Assembly (NCBI RefSeq): GCF_024741135.1
Contig: NZ_JANSUY010000025.1
Span: 1 to 64,000 of the forward strand
DNA length: 64,000 nucleotides
Reading direction: 5' to 3'
Source: Aquiflexum gelatinilyticum
Lineage (GTDB): Bacteria; Bacteroidota; Bacteroidia; Cytophagales; Cyclobacteriaceae
Shown one piece after another: positions 55,514 to 64,000 of the stretch; position 1 is the first letter of the stretch; every line of letters starts with the position of its first letter. Under the pieces are notes generated by a model. The model was not told the DNA's origin and searched no databases. It was given only the letters and a program-made list of their open reading frames with translations. A program made the position numbers and the translations under genes.

Positions 55514-58160
55514 CTTCTGATTTTTTTGTTGTCGGTTTGTAATATTTGTAGATCATCTCTGCTACCAATCCTGTCCATCCGGTCTGATGGGAAGCACCCA
55601 TTCCCCGGCCATTGTCCCCGTGGAAATATTCGTAGAAAAGGATATGGTCTTTGAAATGGGGATCTTCCTGCATCTTTTTGTAATGCCCATAGACGGGCCG
55701 ATTTCCATCTTTATCTTTCAAGAAAATCTTGATGCATCGCAAGGAGAGCTCCTTGGCAATTAGGTCCATCGTAACATAGTTGCCTGATCCTGTGGGGTAT
55801 TCAATAGAAAACTCTCCTCCGTAATAATAATCAAACTTCCTGAGTGATTCGATGATGAGGTGGTTGATGGGAAACCAGATCGGTCCCCGCCAATTGGAAT
55901 TTCCTCCAAACATCAAGGAATCAGATTCGCCAGGTGTATATCTTACTGTCAATTGATCACTGTTGATTTTTACAGAGTAAGGTTTTTTCTCGTGGAATTT
56001 GGACAAGGACCTGATGCCATAATCACTCAGGAATTCTCCCGGATCGAGCATTTTGTTAAGGATACTTTTCATCCTGTGTCCTCTCAACAAAGAAAAGAGC
56101 CTTCTTTTTTCAAATCCCGGTTGAATCCAACTAGATACCAAGGCTGCAAGTTTTGGTTTTTCTTTCAGGAAAAATTCAAGCCTGGCCTTGAATTCAGGCA
56201 AACTGTCAAACATATCCAACCTGATGGATTCCACTGCAAACAGAGGGATTATACCCACGATCGATTTAAGCTTCATCACTTTGGGTTCCTTTCCGGGTAG
56301 ATGGAAAATATCAAAATAGAAGTTCTCTTCGTCATTCCAAAGGCTGATTTTTTCACCTGAAATATTGTTCATGGCTCCCGCGATATATAGGAAATGTTCC
56401 AGAAATTTCATCGCAGTGAATTGGTAGGTCTTGTTGAACTCGCAGAGGTCAAGCGAAATCCGCATCATATTCAATGAAAACATTGCCATCCAAGAGGTAG
56501 CATCAGCTTGTTCTAATTTGCCTTTGTAATGGTGGGCATGAGATCTATCGATCACAGAGATATTATCGAGCCCTAGAAATCCGCCTTCGAAAATGTTCTT
56601 TCCGTCACTGTCTTTCTGATTGACCCACCAGGTAAAGTTGATCATGAGCTTATGAAACGCCCGCTCTAAAAACTCCTGATCGCCTTTGCCATCCCTCATT
56701 TTCTTGTCTATCTGATAGACCCTTTGGACTGCATAGGCATGCACAGGTGGATTGACATCGCTGAAATTCCACTCATATGCAGGAATCTGACCATTGGGAT
56801 GCATGTAAGATTCATTCAAAAACAATAACAATTGATCCTTTGCAAAATCCGGATCAATCCTTGAAATCGGTATACAATGGAAGGCTGAATCCCAGACGGC
56901 ATACCAAGGGTATTCCCATTTGTCAGGCATGGAGATGATGTCCTGATTGTAAAGATGCCTCCAGTCACTGTTTCTGCCTTTCTTTCTTTCTTTGGGTGGA
57001 ACGTATCTTCCTGAGTCGCCTTCCAGCCAACGTTCCACATTGTAATAATAGAATTGCTTGCTCCACATCATGCCGGCATATGCCTGCCTCTGTATGGACC
57101 GCATGTCTTCATCCTTTACCCGATGTTGGATTTCGGCATAAAACTCATCAGCTTCTTTTTTTCTTTCTTTCAGGATTTCATCACAAATTTCCGTTGCGCC
57201 AGTTGATTTTTGGTGCACCATCCTGAATTTGATCACCGCCGAACCTCCGGCAGGGATTGTCATCTTGTATATGGCTGCGGCCTTGGTTCCGTAATTTGAA
57301 GGATTCAAATATTGGGAGTATTTGTGGACTACATAGTCGTTTATTGCGTCTTTCAGGTATTTTTTATCGTTTGGAATATGATAAAGCCGCTCTCGGTTGG
57401 TTTCATTGTCACAGAATTTGATTTCGGGATTCCCCTCGAAACTGATGAAATAATTTCCGTTGTTTGGAGAAAATGCTTTGATTCCGTTTTCCTCTGTTTT
57501 AGAAAGTTTTGGCATAAAGGGTTCGTGGCCGGTATGCCAGGTCTTTCTGAACCAAAATGTAGGCATCACCCATATTTCCGAATCTTCTTTAGCCCGGTTG
57601 TGTACCGTCGCAAAACCTGAAATGTCTTCTACATCTCTTTTTGCATATTCGATGAAAATATCGAAGTAGGCATCGTCATCAAAGATTCCTGTATCTATGA
57701 TTTCATATTCGGGATCTGCCTTGGATCTTGCCTTGTTTTCTTCTTTTATTTTGGAATAAGGGAATTCGTTTTGGGGGTATTTGTACAGCATTTTCATATA
57801 GCTGTGGGTTGGCGTAGAATCAAGGTAATAGTAAAGTTCTTTTACATCCTCGCCATGATTTCCCTGTGGCCCTGTCAGTCCAAAAAGTCTTTCTTTGAGG
57901 ATTCGATCTTTGCCATTCCAAAAAGCCCAGGCAATACAAAGATTTTGTTTGTTGTCCGAAATACCACCGATTCCTTCTTCCCCCCATCTATAAGCCTTGC
58001 TACGGGCTTCATCGTGGGTGACATTGTCCCAGGCTGCGCCATTGGGACTGTAGTCTTCCCTCACTGTTCCCCATTGTCTTTCTGTAAGGTAAGGTCCCCA
58101 TTTTTTCCAATGTTTTTTTCCGTCACGGTCTTCCTCAAGCCTTAATTTCTCTGTATTCAT
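55488..58160 (-). CDS. MGH1/GH63-like glucosidase
   Basis: The 890-residue cytosolic protein (no signal peptide) has an N-terminal region with LTERQWGTVREDYS, a middle beta domain and an (alpha/alpha)6-barrel C-terminal half with WYAVWDSAFHCIPISRIDP and NWRGPIWFPINHLI, as in the GH63 and mannosylglycerate-hydrolase-like families. Those enzymes act on glucosides, trehalose-like or glycerate-linked sugars; the substrate here is unknown. It is the first gene before rnhB on the minus strand. Confidence 0.8.
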   Translation of the reverse strand: MNTEKLRLEEDRDGKKHWKKWGPYLTERQWGTVREDYSPNGAAWDNVTHDEARSKAYRWGEEGIGGISDNKQNLCIAWAFWNGKDRILKERLFGLTGPQGNHGEDVKELYYYLDSTPTHSYMKMLYKYPQNEFPYSKIKEENKARSKADPEYEIIDTGIFDDDAYFDIFIEYAKRDVEDISGFATVHNRAKEDSEIWVMPTFWFRKTWHTGHEPFMPKLSKTEENGIKAFSPNNGNYFISFEGNPEIKFCDNETNRERLYHIPNDKKYLKDAINDYVVHKYSQYLNPSNYGTKAAAIYKMTIPAGGSAVIKFRMVHQKSTGATEICDEILKERKKEADEFYAEIQHRVKDEDMRSIQRQAYAGMMWSKQFYYYNVERWLEGDSGRYVPPKERKKGRNSDWRHLYNQDIISMPDKWEYPWYAVWDSAFHCIPISRIDPDFAKDQLLLFLNESYMHPNGQIPAYEWNFSDVNPPVHAYAVQRVYQIDKKMRDGKGDQEFLERAFHKLMINFTWWVNQKDSDGKNIFEGGFLGLDNISVIDRSHAHHYKGKLEQADATSWMAMFSLNMMRISLDLCEFNKTYQFTAMKFLEHFLYIAGAMNNISGEKISLWNDEENFYFDIFHLPGKEPKVMKLKSIVGIIPLFAVESIRLDMFDSLPEFKARLEFFLKEKPKLAALVSSWIQPGFEKRRLFSLLRGHRMKSILNKMLDPGEFLSDYGIRSLSKFHEKKPYSVKINSDQLTVRYTPGESDSLMFGGNSNWRGPIWFPINHLIIESLRKFDYYYGGEFSIEYPTGSGNYVTMDLIAKELSLRCIKIFLKDKDGNRPVYGHYKKMQEDPHFKDHILFYEYFHGDNGRGMGASHQTGWTGLVAEMIYKYYKPTTKKSEDADSFFRI

Positions 58161-58371
58161 TGATGCGTTTTCCTAATTGCCAGAACCGAATTTACCATTT
58201 TTTGGGTTTCTTGGTTCAGGAAAAGCAGTTCCGGAATACTATTTTTAAAAGTTTTTTTTACCGCAATCGTTTTAAATCAAGCTTTTTGCTTGGACCAAAT
58301 TGAATATTCTACTTTGGAAGATCAAAAAAAAATCCCTTGTCAAAAAGCAAACTATGCAGAATGGCCGATTT

Positions 58372-59559
58372 TCAGGAAATAGAAGGTCCAATCGGATTCG
58401 TCCTATCTCCAAATTCCAGGTATGGAAAATCCTCCTTGTTTTCTTTTTGGAAGCTTTGTAAAGCATATCCAAATCTGGTTTGAAAGCTATCTACCCAATC
58501 CCGGTTTTTTTCTTGTTGAGAGGCTGAATTCACCAATGCAGTTTCTAATTTTCCGACATCAAATTTTTCAGCGATCGTTCCCACACCTGAGATTTGTGCA
58601 TCTAAGGCATTACAAGCCTGTTCGTATTGTCCGGCAACAGGTACCATCAGCACATGTTTTCCCAAGTACATGGCTTCACATACCGACTCAAATCCGGCTG
58701 TGGAAAGGAGTCCTTTGCAGGCTGCCATTTTCTGCAAAAAAAGTACGTCATCCACATGATGAAACGTGAGGTTAGGCAGCGGCCATTGGATTTTTGCTTC
58801 GTTTTTTTTATCCCAAAAAGCCTCAATTTTGATCTCCGGATTGTCAACAGCTTCTTTGATTACTTCTTCTGCATAGCCGGGATTGACCATGTAAGCCAAG
58901 AAAAATCCCCCTTCAGTCGATTTTAGATTTATGACTTCCTTTCTTAATAGGGGAGGAAGAACCAAAAGATTTTCGATGTTGTGCGCTTTCATTGGCCTAA
59001 ATGAGAGCGCCAACAGTAAATCCGCACCTAGTGAAGTGATATGGGTATTGGTTTTAAAAAGCAGTTTTTGGAGTGGTTGCCCGGGAGCAAAAGGAAAATC
59101 AGGATGGTGGATCAGGTATTGGTGACCGATCACCCAAAACTGGCATTTCGGTTTGTAAAGTGCATTGTATATTCCTCCCAAAACATCGTAAAAATTTAAG
59201 ATGACATCCGGTTTGTGTGTTTTTACCAAATGATCGATCTGCTTTAGGCTTGTTTTAAAAACCTTGAATTTTAAGAGATTTTGCCAAATTGTTTTGGACA
59301 AGTTGATGGACTTTTGTGATTTGTCAGTCACAAAATTCGGACTTTCAAAAAGGCTTATCGGAACCTTTATGTTTTTTGTGACAAATTCCGGGATTTCCCT
59401 CCTCTTGCTTTTCCCGATGCAAACCGCACTTACCTCATGTCCCAAATTTCCGAGCATTTGGAACATGGAGATTGCCTGCGTCATATGGCCGCGGCCTTCC
59501 CCTTGGACAATAAATAGAAATTTCAATTTTTTAGAAGAAGTTTGGAAGCTTGAAATCAC
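58372..59559 (-). CDS. GT-B glycosyltransferase (GT28/MGDG-synthase-like)
   Basis: The 395-residue protein has the N-terminal GT-B motif FIVQGEGRGHMTQAISM and a C-terminal sugar-nucleotide region with GLLSTAGFESVCEAMYLGKHVLMVPVAGQYEQ in parts, the style of MurG and lipid galactosyltransferases. It probably adds a sugar to a lipid or a cell-envelope acceptor. The start overlaps the end of the preceding phosphatase gene by 29 bp, and this pairing recurs in Bacteroidota, suggesting a shared glycolipid pathway. Confidence 0.78.
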   Translation of the reverse strand: MISSFQTSSKKLKFLFIVQGEGRGHMTQAISMFQMLGNLGHEVSAVCIGKSKRREIPEFVTKNIKVPISLFESPNFVTDKSQKSINLSKTIWQNLLKFKVFKTSLKQIDHLVKTHKPDVILNFYDVLGGIYNALYKPKCQFWVIGHQYLIHHPDFPFAPGQPLQKLLFKTNTHITSLGADLLLALSFRPMKAHNIENLLVLPPLLRKEVINLKSTEGGFFLAYMVNPGYAEEVIKEAVDNPEIKIEAFWDKKNEAKIQWPLPNLTFHHVDDVLFLQKMAACKGLLSTAGFESVCEAMYLGKHVLMVPVAGQYEQACNALDAQISGVGTIAEKFDVGKLETALVNSASQQEKNRDWVDSFQTRFGYALQSFQKENKEDFPYLEFGDRTNPIGPSIS

Positions 59560-60379
59560 CGTCGAACTTATTGAAGGCCACTAATTTTAATTCAGGAATG
59601 GGTTCTGAGGAAGTTTCTTCAGTTAGTGGCTTTACCTTAAAATCAATTTCATTGTAAAAAATCAATTGCCAATTTCCCTCATGATCTTCTGCCAATGCAC
59701 TCATGGTCTCCACCCAATCTCCCGAATTGAGATAAGTGATGCCATCGATGGTTCTGTTTTCGGCTTTGTGTATGTGACCGCAGATAATCCCGTCACAACC
59801 TTTTGATTTTGCCATTTTTGACAGTTCTTCTTCATATTGATCGACATAGGCCACAGCTGTTTTTACTTTTCCTTTGACGTATTGGCTAAGAGAAAAATAG
59901 GGCATGCCTCTTTTCCTTCGATGATAATTGACAAGTCGATTGAGCCAAAGAAGGAAGGTGTAGCCCACATCTCCGAGGTAGGCGATCCATCTCAGGTTGG
60001 TGGTGACGCTGTCGAAAATATCCCCGTGGGTAATAAAAAATTTCTTTCCGCAGCTTTCATAAATCATGTCAGCCTGAATAGAAAGATTTCCGATCTGAAG
60101 GGGGAGAATCTGATCCAAAAAGTCATCATGATTGCCGCGGAGGTAGTAGACCTTGGTGTGGTCTTTTTCAATCATTTTTAGCATTCTGTTGAAAAAGCGG
60201 GTGTGTTTCCGCTTCCAGGAGCCGGACTTTCTCAGTTGCCAGCCGTCGATGATGTCTCCGTTGAGGATGAGGTTTTCACAAGTATATTGCTTGAGAAACC
60301 TTGCCACCTCTTTGGCCTTTGATCCCTTTGTGCCTAGGTGCACGTCTGAGATGACGATAGTTTTAAAATTGGTTTTCAA
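59531..60379 (-). CDS. LpxH-like metallophosphatase (UDP-2,3-diacylglucosamine diphosphatase family)
   Basis: The 282-residue protein has the calcineurin-like metal motifs SDVHLGT, NGDIIDGW, RGNHDDFLD, THGDIF and GHIHKAE. It belongs to the branch often named UDP-2,3-diacylglucosamine diphosphatase in Bacteroidota. As LpxH it would cleave UDP-diacylglucosamine to lipid X in lipid A synthesis; this fits the lipid A genes elsewhere in the window, although the pairing with a glycosyltransferase leaves another lipid-linked substrate possible. Confidence 0.78.
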   Translation of the reverse strand: MKTNFKTIVISDVHLGTKGSKAKEVARFLKQYTCENLILNGDIIDGWQLRKSGSWKRKHTRFFNRMLKMIEKDHTKVYYLRGNHDDFLDQILPLQIGNLSIQADMIYESCGKKFFITHGDIFDSVTTNLRWIAYLGDVGYTFLLWLNRLVNYHRRKRGMPYFSLSQYVKGKVKTAVAYVDQYEEELSKMAKSKGCDGIICGHIHKAENRTIDGITYLNSGDWVETMSALAEDHEGNWQLIFYNEIDFKVKPLTEETSSEPIPELKLVAFNKFDGDFKLPNFF

Positions 60380-60545
60380 ATGGATTTGTTTTTCCCAAAT
60401 CTAAAAACCGCTTATAAACTAGGTGTGAAATGGATGTTATGAAAATGATATGATTTTGACAGCTAGCCTGTTGATTGTAAAAGCAAGGTTAATTTGACGT
60501 TAAAACCAAAGGTTAGAGAACCTCCTACAAAATAGTATTCAAGGT

Positions 60546-61889
60546 TTAAGCATTAAAAATCAGCTTGAAGGTTGATCCTTCACCTAATTTTGACTTCACT
60601 TGGATGTTCCCTTTGTGTCTTCGCATGATCTGCTTTGACAGACTAAGGCCTATACCGGAGCCTTTCTTTTTGGTAGTAAAAAATGGAATAAAGATTTTCC
60701 CTAGTGCCTCTTCTTCGATTCCTTTGCCACTGTCGCTGATTTCAATGATGATTTTCCCCGATTCATCTATAAATGCCTCAAGCCTTACTACTCTTGTTAC
60801 GGAATCCTCAACCGCCTGGATGGCATTTTGGATCAGGTTGATCAATACCTGCTCGATCAAAGTCTGATCCCCAAAAAGGATCAAATCCTGAGGTTCAATG
60901 CTTTTTTTGAATTGGATTTGATGGGCATCGAATTGATTTTGTAACAAAACTTCCAATTGGTCAAAAAGTTGTTTTAACCTGATCGCCTGAAATTTTGGTG
61001 TCGGGATATGGGCAAGACTTCTGAAATCACTTACAAAATTGATCATGCCCTCGCTTCGCTTTTCTATGGTGGAGATTGCCATCAGGTAATCCTCCAAGTC
61101 GCTTGCATCAATAGGGGCATGTGCATCGATTTTGGATTCTATGTCCCCTTTGACAGTGGAAGCCAAAGAAGAGATGGGAGCGATGCTGTTCATGATTTCA
61201 TGGGTGAGGACACGGACAAGGTTTTGCCAAGCTTCCATTTCCTTCTCCTCAAGTTCGCTTTGGATATTCTGAAGGGATACAAGCTTGAATTTGACATCAC
61301 GCAATACAAGCTCGATTACATAAACCGAAAGCTGCATGATTCCGTCAGGATGTGCGATTTTGATCAATTCACTTCCGCCGGTTCTTAAGGTATGGATGGC
61401 GATGTGGAGCTCTTTGTTGATTTTTTCGACTTCTGAAATGTTGCCGAGTTGCTGAATGCTGAGCATTCTTTTGGCTGCAGTATTGACTATTTGAACCTTT
61501 CCTTCTTCATCAAAGGTGATCAGTCCGATGCTTAGGTGCTGAAAGACAGAACGGAAATATTGGTAATTCGCTTCCTTTTCCGCCTGATCTTCCTTCAGTT
61601 TGGCAAGGATGGCGTTGAATTCGATATGGAGGTCATCTGTGTCAGTACCATCAAATTTGACAGGATAGACATTGGCATAATTGTCTTGTTTGATGTTATT
61701 GAGAAACTGACGTACTTTTTTGAAGGAACTTTCCGCATATCCCAAAAGGAAGATGATTTGGGCCAATACCAAAATGATGAATAATGAAATGGCAAAAACC
61801 CCCGCACCGTTGAGGATGAAGTATGACAGCAAAAACAAAGAAACCGCCAAAAGGAGAATCCTTCCAAGTAGACCGATTTTATAATCCAT
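60546..61889 (-). CDS. NtrY-like sensor histidine kinase
   Basis: The 447-residue protein has two N-terminal transmembrane helices (about residues 8-50), a PAS-like region (about 110-210), the phospho-accepting H230 in RVLTHEIMNSIAP and a HATPase_c domain (NLIQNAIQAVEDS, DSGKGI, GSGIGLSLSKQ). It overlaps the response regulator gene by 11 bp and is its cognate partner. The ligand is unknown. Confidence 0.9.
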   Translation of the reverse strand: MDYKIGLLGRILLLAVSLFLLSYFILNGAGVFAISLFIILVLAQIIFLLGYAESSFKKVRQFLNNIKQDNYANVYPVKFDGTDTDDLHIEFNAILAKLKEDQAEKEANYQYFRSVFQHLSIGLITFDEEGKVQIVNTAAKRMLSIQQLGNISEVEKINKELHIAIHTLRTGGSELIKIAHPDGIMQLSVYVIELVLRDVKFKLVSLQNIQSELEEKEMEAWQNLVRVLTHEIMNSIAPISSLASTVKGDIESKIDAHAPIDASDLEDYLMAISTIEKRSEGMINFVSDFRSLAHIPTPKFQAIRLKQLFDQLEVLLQNQFDAHQIQFKKSIEPQDLILFGDQTLIEQVLINLIQNAIQAVEDSVTRVVRLEAFIDESGKIIIEISDSGKGIEEEALGKIFIPFFTTKKKGSGIGLSLSKQIMRRHKGNIQVKSKLGEGSTFKLIFNA

Positions 61890-63261
61890 ATTTTTCTAAT
61901 CTTCTGTACAAAGAAGCCCGGGTAAGCCCAAGCTCTTTTGCGGCTTTTGAGATGTTGCCACCGTTTTTGTCAATGGCACGCTGTATTGTACTTTTTTCCA
62001 TCTCATCGAGGTTATAAGTGGCCGTAGCAGCAATTTTTTCATTGGTTGGTTTTGCCGAAAGAAAGAAAAAGTCACGGCTGTCAAGCATGTCTCCTTCTGC
62101 CATGATTATGGCCCTCTCGATAGCATGTTGAAGTTCACGGATGTTTCCCGGCCAATTGTACTTTTGCAACAACTGTAAACCCGCAGGAGTGAATCCTTTG
62201 AAATCCTTCCTGTATTTTTGTGAATAGGACTTTAGGAAATGGTTGGCCAAAGTTGGAATATCATCCTGTCTTTCCCGTAAGGGAGGAAGGAATATCTCCA
62301 CGGTATTGATTCGGTAAAGTAAATCCTGCCTGAAAGTATTGTCCATGACCATCTCGTGAACAGGCATGTTGGTGGCGCATATCAATCTGATGTCGATAGG
62401 GACAGCTTTGTTTGAACCTATTCTTGTCACTTCCCTTCTCTGCAATACCGTCAAAAGTTTGGATTGGAGAGGCATGCTGAGATTCCCGATTTCATCTAGG
62501 AATAAGGTTCCTTTGTCTGCTATTTCAAACCTGCCAGCTCTGTCGTCTTTGGCATCTGTAAAAGCCCCTCTTTTGTGGCCAAAAAGCTCGCTTTCAAACA
62601 GTGTTTCTGTGATCGATCCCATGTCCACTCCCACAAATATTTCATCTTTTCTATTGGATCGGTCATGGATTGCCCTTGCGATCAATTCCTTTCCTGTTCC
62701 GTTTTCTCCCAAAATCAGGATATTGGCATCGGTCTGGGCTACTTTGTCGATGATCGAAAAAATATTCTTCATTGAGGCACTTGCACCGATGATGTCAGCA
62801 TATGGTTTTTTGAGCTCTGACTGAAGCTGCTTTTGCTTGGAAGACAGTTTTTCAACCTGATTGTAGCTTTCTTTAAGCCTTGAAGCAGAGGTAAGTGTGG
62901 CAAGAAGTTTTTCATTTTGCCAAGGCTTGAGAATAAAATCTGTAGCTCCTTCCTTGAGTGCTCGCACAGCCATCTCTACATCCCCAAAAGCGGTAATCAA
63001 AATCACTACTGCCTTTGGATCGATTTCTTTGATCTGCTTGAGCCAATGAAATCCTTCTTTGCCAGAAGTGGTGTCATCAGTAAAATTCATGTCCAAAAGA
63101 ATCACATCAAAGGAATTGTTATTGACCAAAAAGGGGATACGTCGCGGATCTTTTTCAATGGTCACTTCTTTAGCATGTTTTTTAAGAAACATTTTTGCTG
63201 CAAAGAGCAAATCTTCATTGTCATCTATGATCAGGATTTTTCCTAGTGCTTGGTTTTCCAT
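61879..63261 (-). CDS. NtrC-family sigma-54-dependent response regulator
   Basis: The 460-residue protein has a receiver domain with D57 in ILLDMNFTDD, a sigma-54 interaction AAA+ domain with Walker A LGENGTGKELIAR, the sigma-54-contacting GAFTDA loop (KRGAFTDAKDD), and a C-terminal Fis-type helix-turn-helix (NISKAAKELGLTRASLYRR). It should activate sigma-54 promoters; its target genes are not known. GGACA-type half-sites upstream suggest self-regulation. Confidence 0.93.
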   Translation of the reverse strand: MENQALGKILIIDDNEDLLFAAKMFLKKHAKEVTIEKDPRRIPFLVNNNSFDVILLDMNFTDDTTSGKEGFHWLKQIKEIDPKAVVILITAFGDVEMAVRALKEGATDFILKPWQNEKLLATLTSASRLKESYNQVEKLSSKQKQLQSELKKPYADIIGASASMKNIFSIIDKVAQTDANILILGENGTGKELIARAIHDRSNRKDEIFVGVDMGSITETLFESELFGHKRGAFTDAKDDRAGRFEIADKGTLFLDEIGNLSMPLQSKLLTVLQRREVTRIGSNKAVPIDIRLICATNMPVHEMVMDNTFRQDLLYRINTVEIFLPPLRERQDDIPTLANHFLKSYSQKYRKDFKGFTPAGLQLLQKYNWPGNIRELQHAIERAIIMAEGDMLDSRDFFFLSAKPTNEKIAATATYNLDEMEKSTIQRAIDKNGGNISKAAKELGLTRASLYRRLEKYGL

Positions 63262-63335
63262 GTTTTCGGATTATTTGGTTCTTACCTGTATGAGAAAATG
63301 ATGCCATCAATCAAAATCATCATTCACATGACTCA

Positions 63336-63402
63336 GGACAGTAAATATAGGAAGAATATGTTCAATATTGGACATAGGTATTTCATTATCGGACACTGTC
63401 CG
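63336..63402. promoter_or_regulatory. Candidate operator: cluster of GGACA / TGTCC half-sites
   Basis: GGACA occurs at 63336-63340, 63370-63374 and 63391-63395, and TGTCC at 63397-63401. The last two form a palindrome CGGACACTGTCCG (63390-63402, six-base arms around one central base). The half-sites at 63370 and 63391 are about two helical turns apart. They sit between the NtrC-type gene and the divergent FKBP gene. Use as a binding site is inference. Confidence 0.4.
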
Positions 63403-63421
63403 CCTTAAGGTCAAAATGGTT

Positions 63422-63451
63422 TTTGATCCCTTATAAAAAGTCTTACCTTTG
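63422..63451 (+). promoter_or_regulatory. Promoter of the FKBP gene
   Basis: TTTG at 63422-63425 and TACCTTTG at 63444-63451 with an 18-nt spacer match the Bacteroidota promoter consensus at both elements. The predicted leader before the ATG at 63479 is about 20 nt and contains an A-rich stretch typical of Bacteroidota translation starts. Confidence 0.65.
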
Positions 63452-63478
63452 GTCATTGTATTTAAAAAAAGAGATATT

Positions 63479-63907
63479 ATGTCAGTTGCAACTAAAGGAA
63501 ACGCTGTAAAAGTACATTACACAGGAAGACTTACAGACGGAACCGTATTTGATTCTTCGTCCAACAGAGAGCCTTTGGGCTTTGTACTTGGAGATGGAAA
63601 TATGATTAAAGGATTTGATGCCGCCGTAAATGGAATGGCAATCGGAGAGATGAAAAGCGTCACAATTCCTTCTTTAGAGGCATATGGCGAGAAAAGAGAG
63701 GATATGATGATTGACATCCCTATGGATCAGGTTCCTGCAGATATCAAGCCTGAAATCGGAATGGAACTTTCCCTACAGAATCAAGCAGGTCAGCCTGTCC
63801 CCGTTAAAGTTGTCCATGTAGACGAAGAAAAAATTGTTTTGGATGCCAACCATCCTTTGGCAGGTGAAGACCTGATTTTTGATATTACTTTAGTGGAAAT
63901 CGGATAA
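63479..63907 (+). CDS. FKBP-type peptidyl-prolyl isomerase (SlyD-like)
   Basis: The ATG at 63479 gives 142 residues beginning MSVATKGNAVKVHYTGRLTDG; the upstream TTG at 63449 lies inside the promoter and is excluded. The FKBP core (VKVHYTGRLTDGTVFDSS, EPLGFVLGDGNMIKGFDAAV, GEMKSVTIP) contains an insert-in-flap domain (about residues 70-125), as in SlyD. There is no His-rich tail. It should be a cytosolic folding helper. Confidence 0.88.
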   Translation: MSVATKGNAVKVHYTGRLTDGTVFDSSSNREPLGFVLGDGNMIKGFDAAVNGMAIGEMKSVTIPSLEAYGEKREDMMIDIPMDQVPADIKPEIGMELSLQNQAGQPVPVKVVHVDEEKIVLDANHPLAGEDLIFDITLVEIG

Positions 63908-63925
63908 TTCCAACATGAAATATTT

Positions 63926-63968
63926 AAAAAGGGAAGCTTAAGATTTTTGTCTTTTGCTTCCCTTTTTT
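63926..63968 (+). terminator. Intrinsic terminator after the FKBP gene
   Basis: AAAAAGGGAAGC (63926-63937) pairs with GCTTCCCTTTTT (63956-63967) around an 18-nt loop, followed by T. The last 30 bases of the window show no gene. Confidence 0.75.
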
Positions 63969-64000
63969 ATTGGCCTTTCAATGGGGTATTTTTCCTTTGA

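Overview
The window is a gene-dense, AT-rich chromosomal stretch of a Bacteroidota bacterium. It carries a PorX-type response regulator (type IX secretion control), a fused LpxC/FabZ, SDR-type threonine dehydrogenase beside kbl, DUF4296 and DUF4924 proteins, weak Shine-Dalgarno sites, and promoters of the TTTG / TAnnTTTG type. The overall gene set looks like Cytophagales, most likely Cyclobacteriaceae; that finer placement is inference. About 53 protein genes and one tRNA-Leu were recognised. No prophage, insertion sequence, CRISPR array or defence island was seen.

Layout. 0-3.5 kb: a periplasmic-binding-fold protein, hemL and a Spx/YffB-like reductase in one operon. 3.5-9.2 kb (minus): a three-gene operon resembling planctomycete genomes (PSC1/DUF1549/DUF1553 cytochrome, DUF1501 protein, DUF2231-cytochrome-leucine-rich protein). 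9.2-9.7 kb: a REP-like intergenic element. 9.7-12 kb: divergent tdh and kbl for threonine to glycine. 12-15.8 kb (minus): an exported amidohydrolase, a repeat-rich spacer, and a gluconokinase::6-phosphogluconate dehydrogenase fusion. 15.8-20.9 kb: a CBS/DUF294 protein, a NagB::PIG-L fusion and a ROK kinase lacking the usual zinc motif. 21-24.3 kb: cystathionine beta-synthase, a membrane protein and an AlkB-type monooxygenase.

24.3-27.1 kb (minus): a shortened Bat-type operon (DUF58, membrane-anchored partner, VWA protein). 27.2-29.9 kb: DUF4296 lipoprotein and mutS2. 30-35.7 kb (minus): a small lipoprotein, a lone ABC ATPase, lpxA, lpxC/fabZ, lpxD and an HD phosphohydrolase. 35.7-38.9 kb: porX, tsaE, ald. 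38.9-43.2 kb: a signalling cluster with two related receivers and two kinases. 43.3-48.5 kb: ppa, an outer-membrane barrel, a small membrane protein, an AcpH-like phosphodiesterase, an SF1 helicase and DUF4924. 48.9-51.9 kb: lepA, folD, tRNA-Leu(GAG). 52-55.5 kb: a DUF1295 membrane enzyme, an exported protein of unknown function, an exported DsrE-like protein and rnhB. 55.5-60.4 kb (minus): an MGH1/GH63-like glucosidase, a GT-B glycosyltransferase and an LpxH-like phosphatase. 60.5-63.9 kb: an NtrY/NtrC-type pair and a divergent FKBP isomerase.

Most of this is housekeeping and envelope metabolism. The parts that best reward a second look are the planctomycete-like cytochrome operon, the two enzyme fusions in sugar metabolism, several families of intergenic repeats, and a cluster of GGACA half-sites between the NtrC-type regulator and the FKBP gene. 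No clearly new system was found. Domain boundaries and family names come from reading the sequence, not from database searches.
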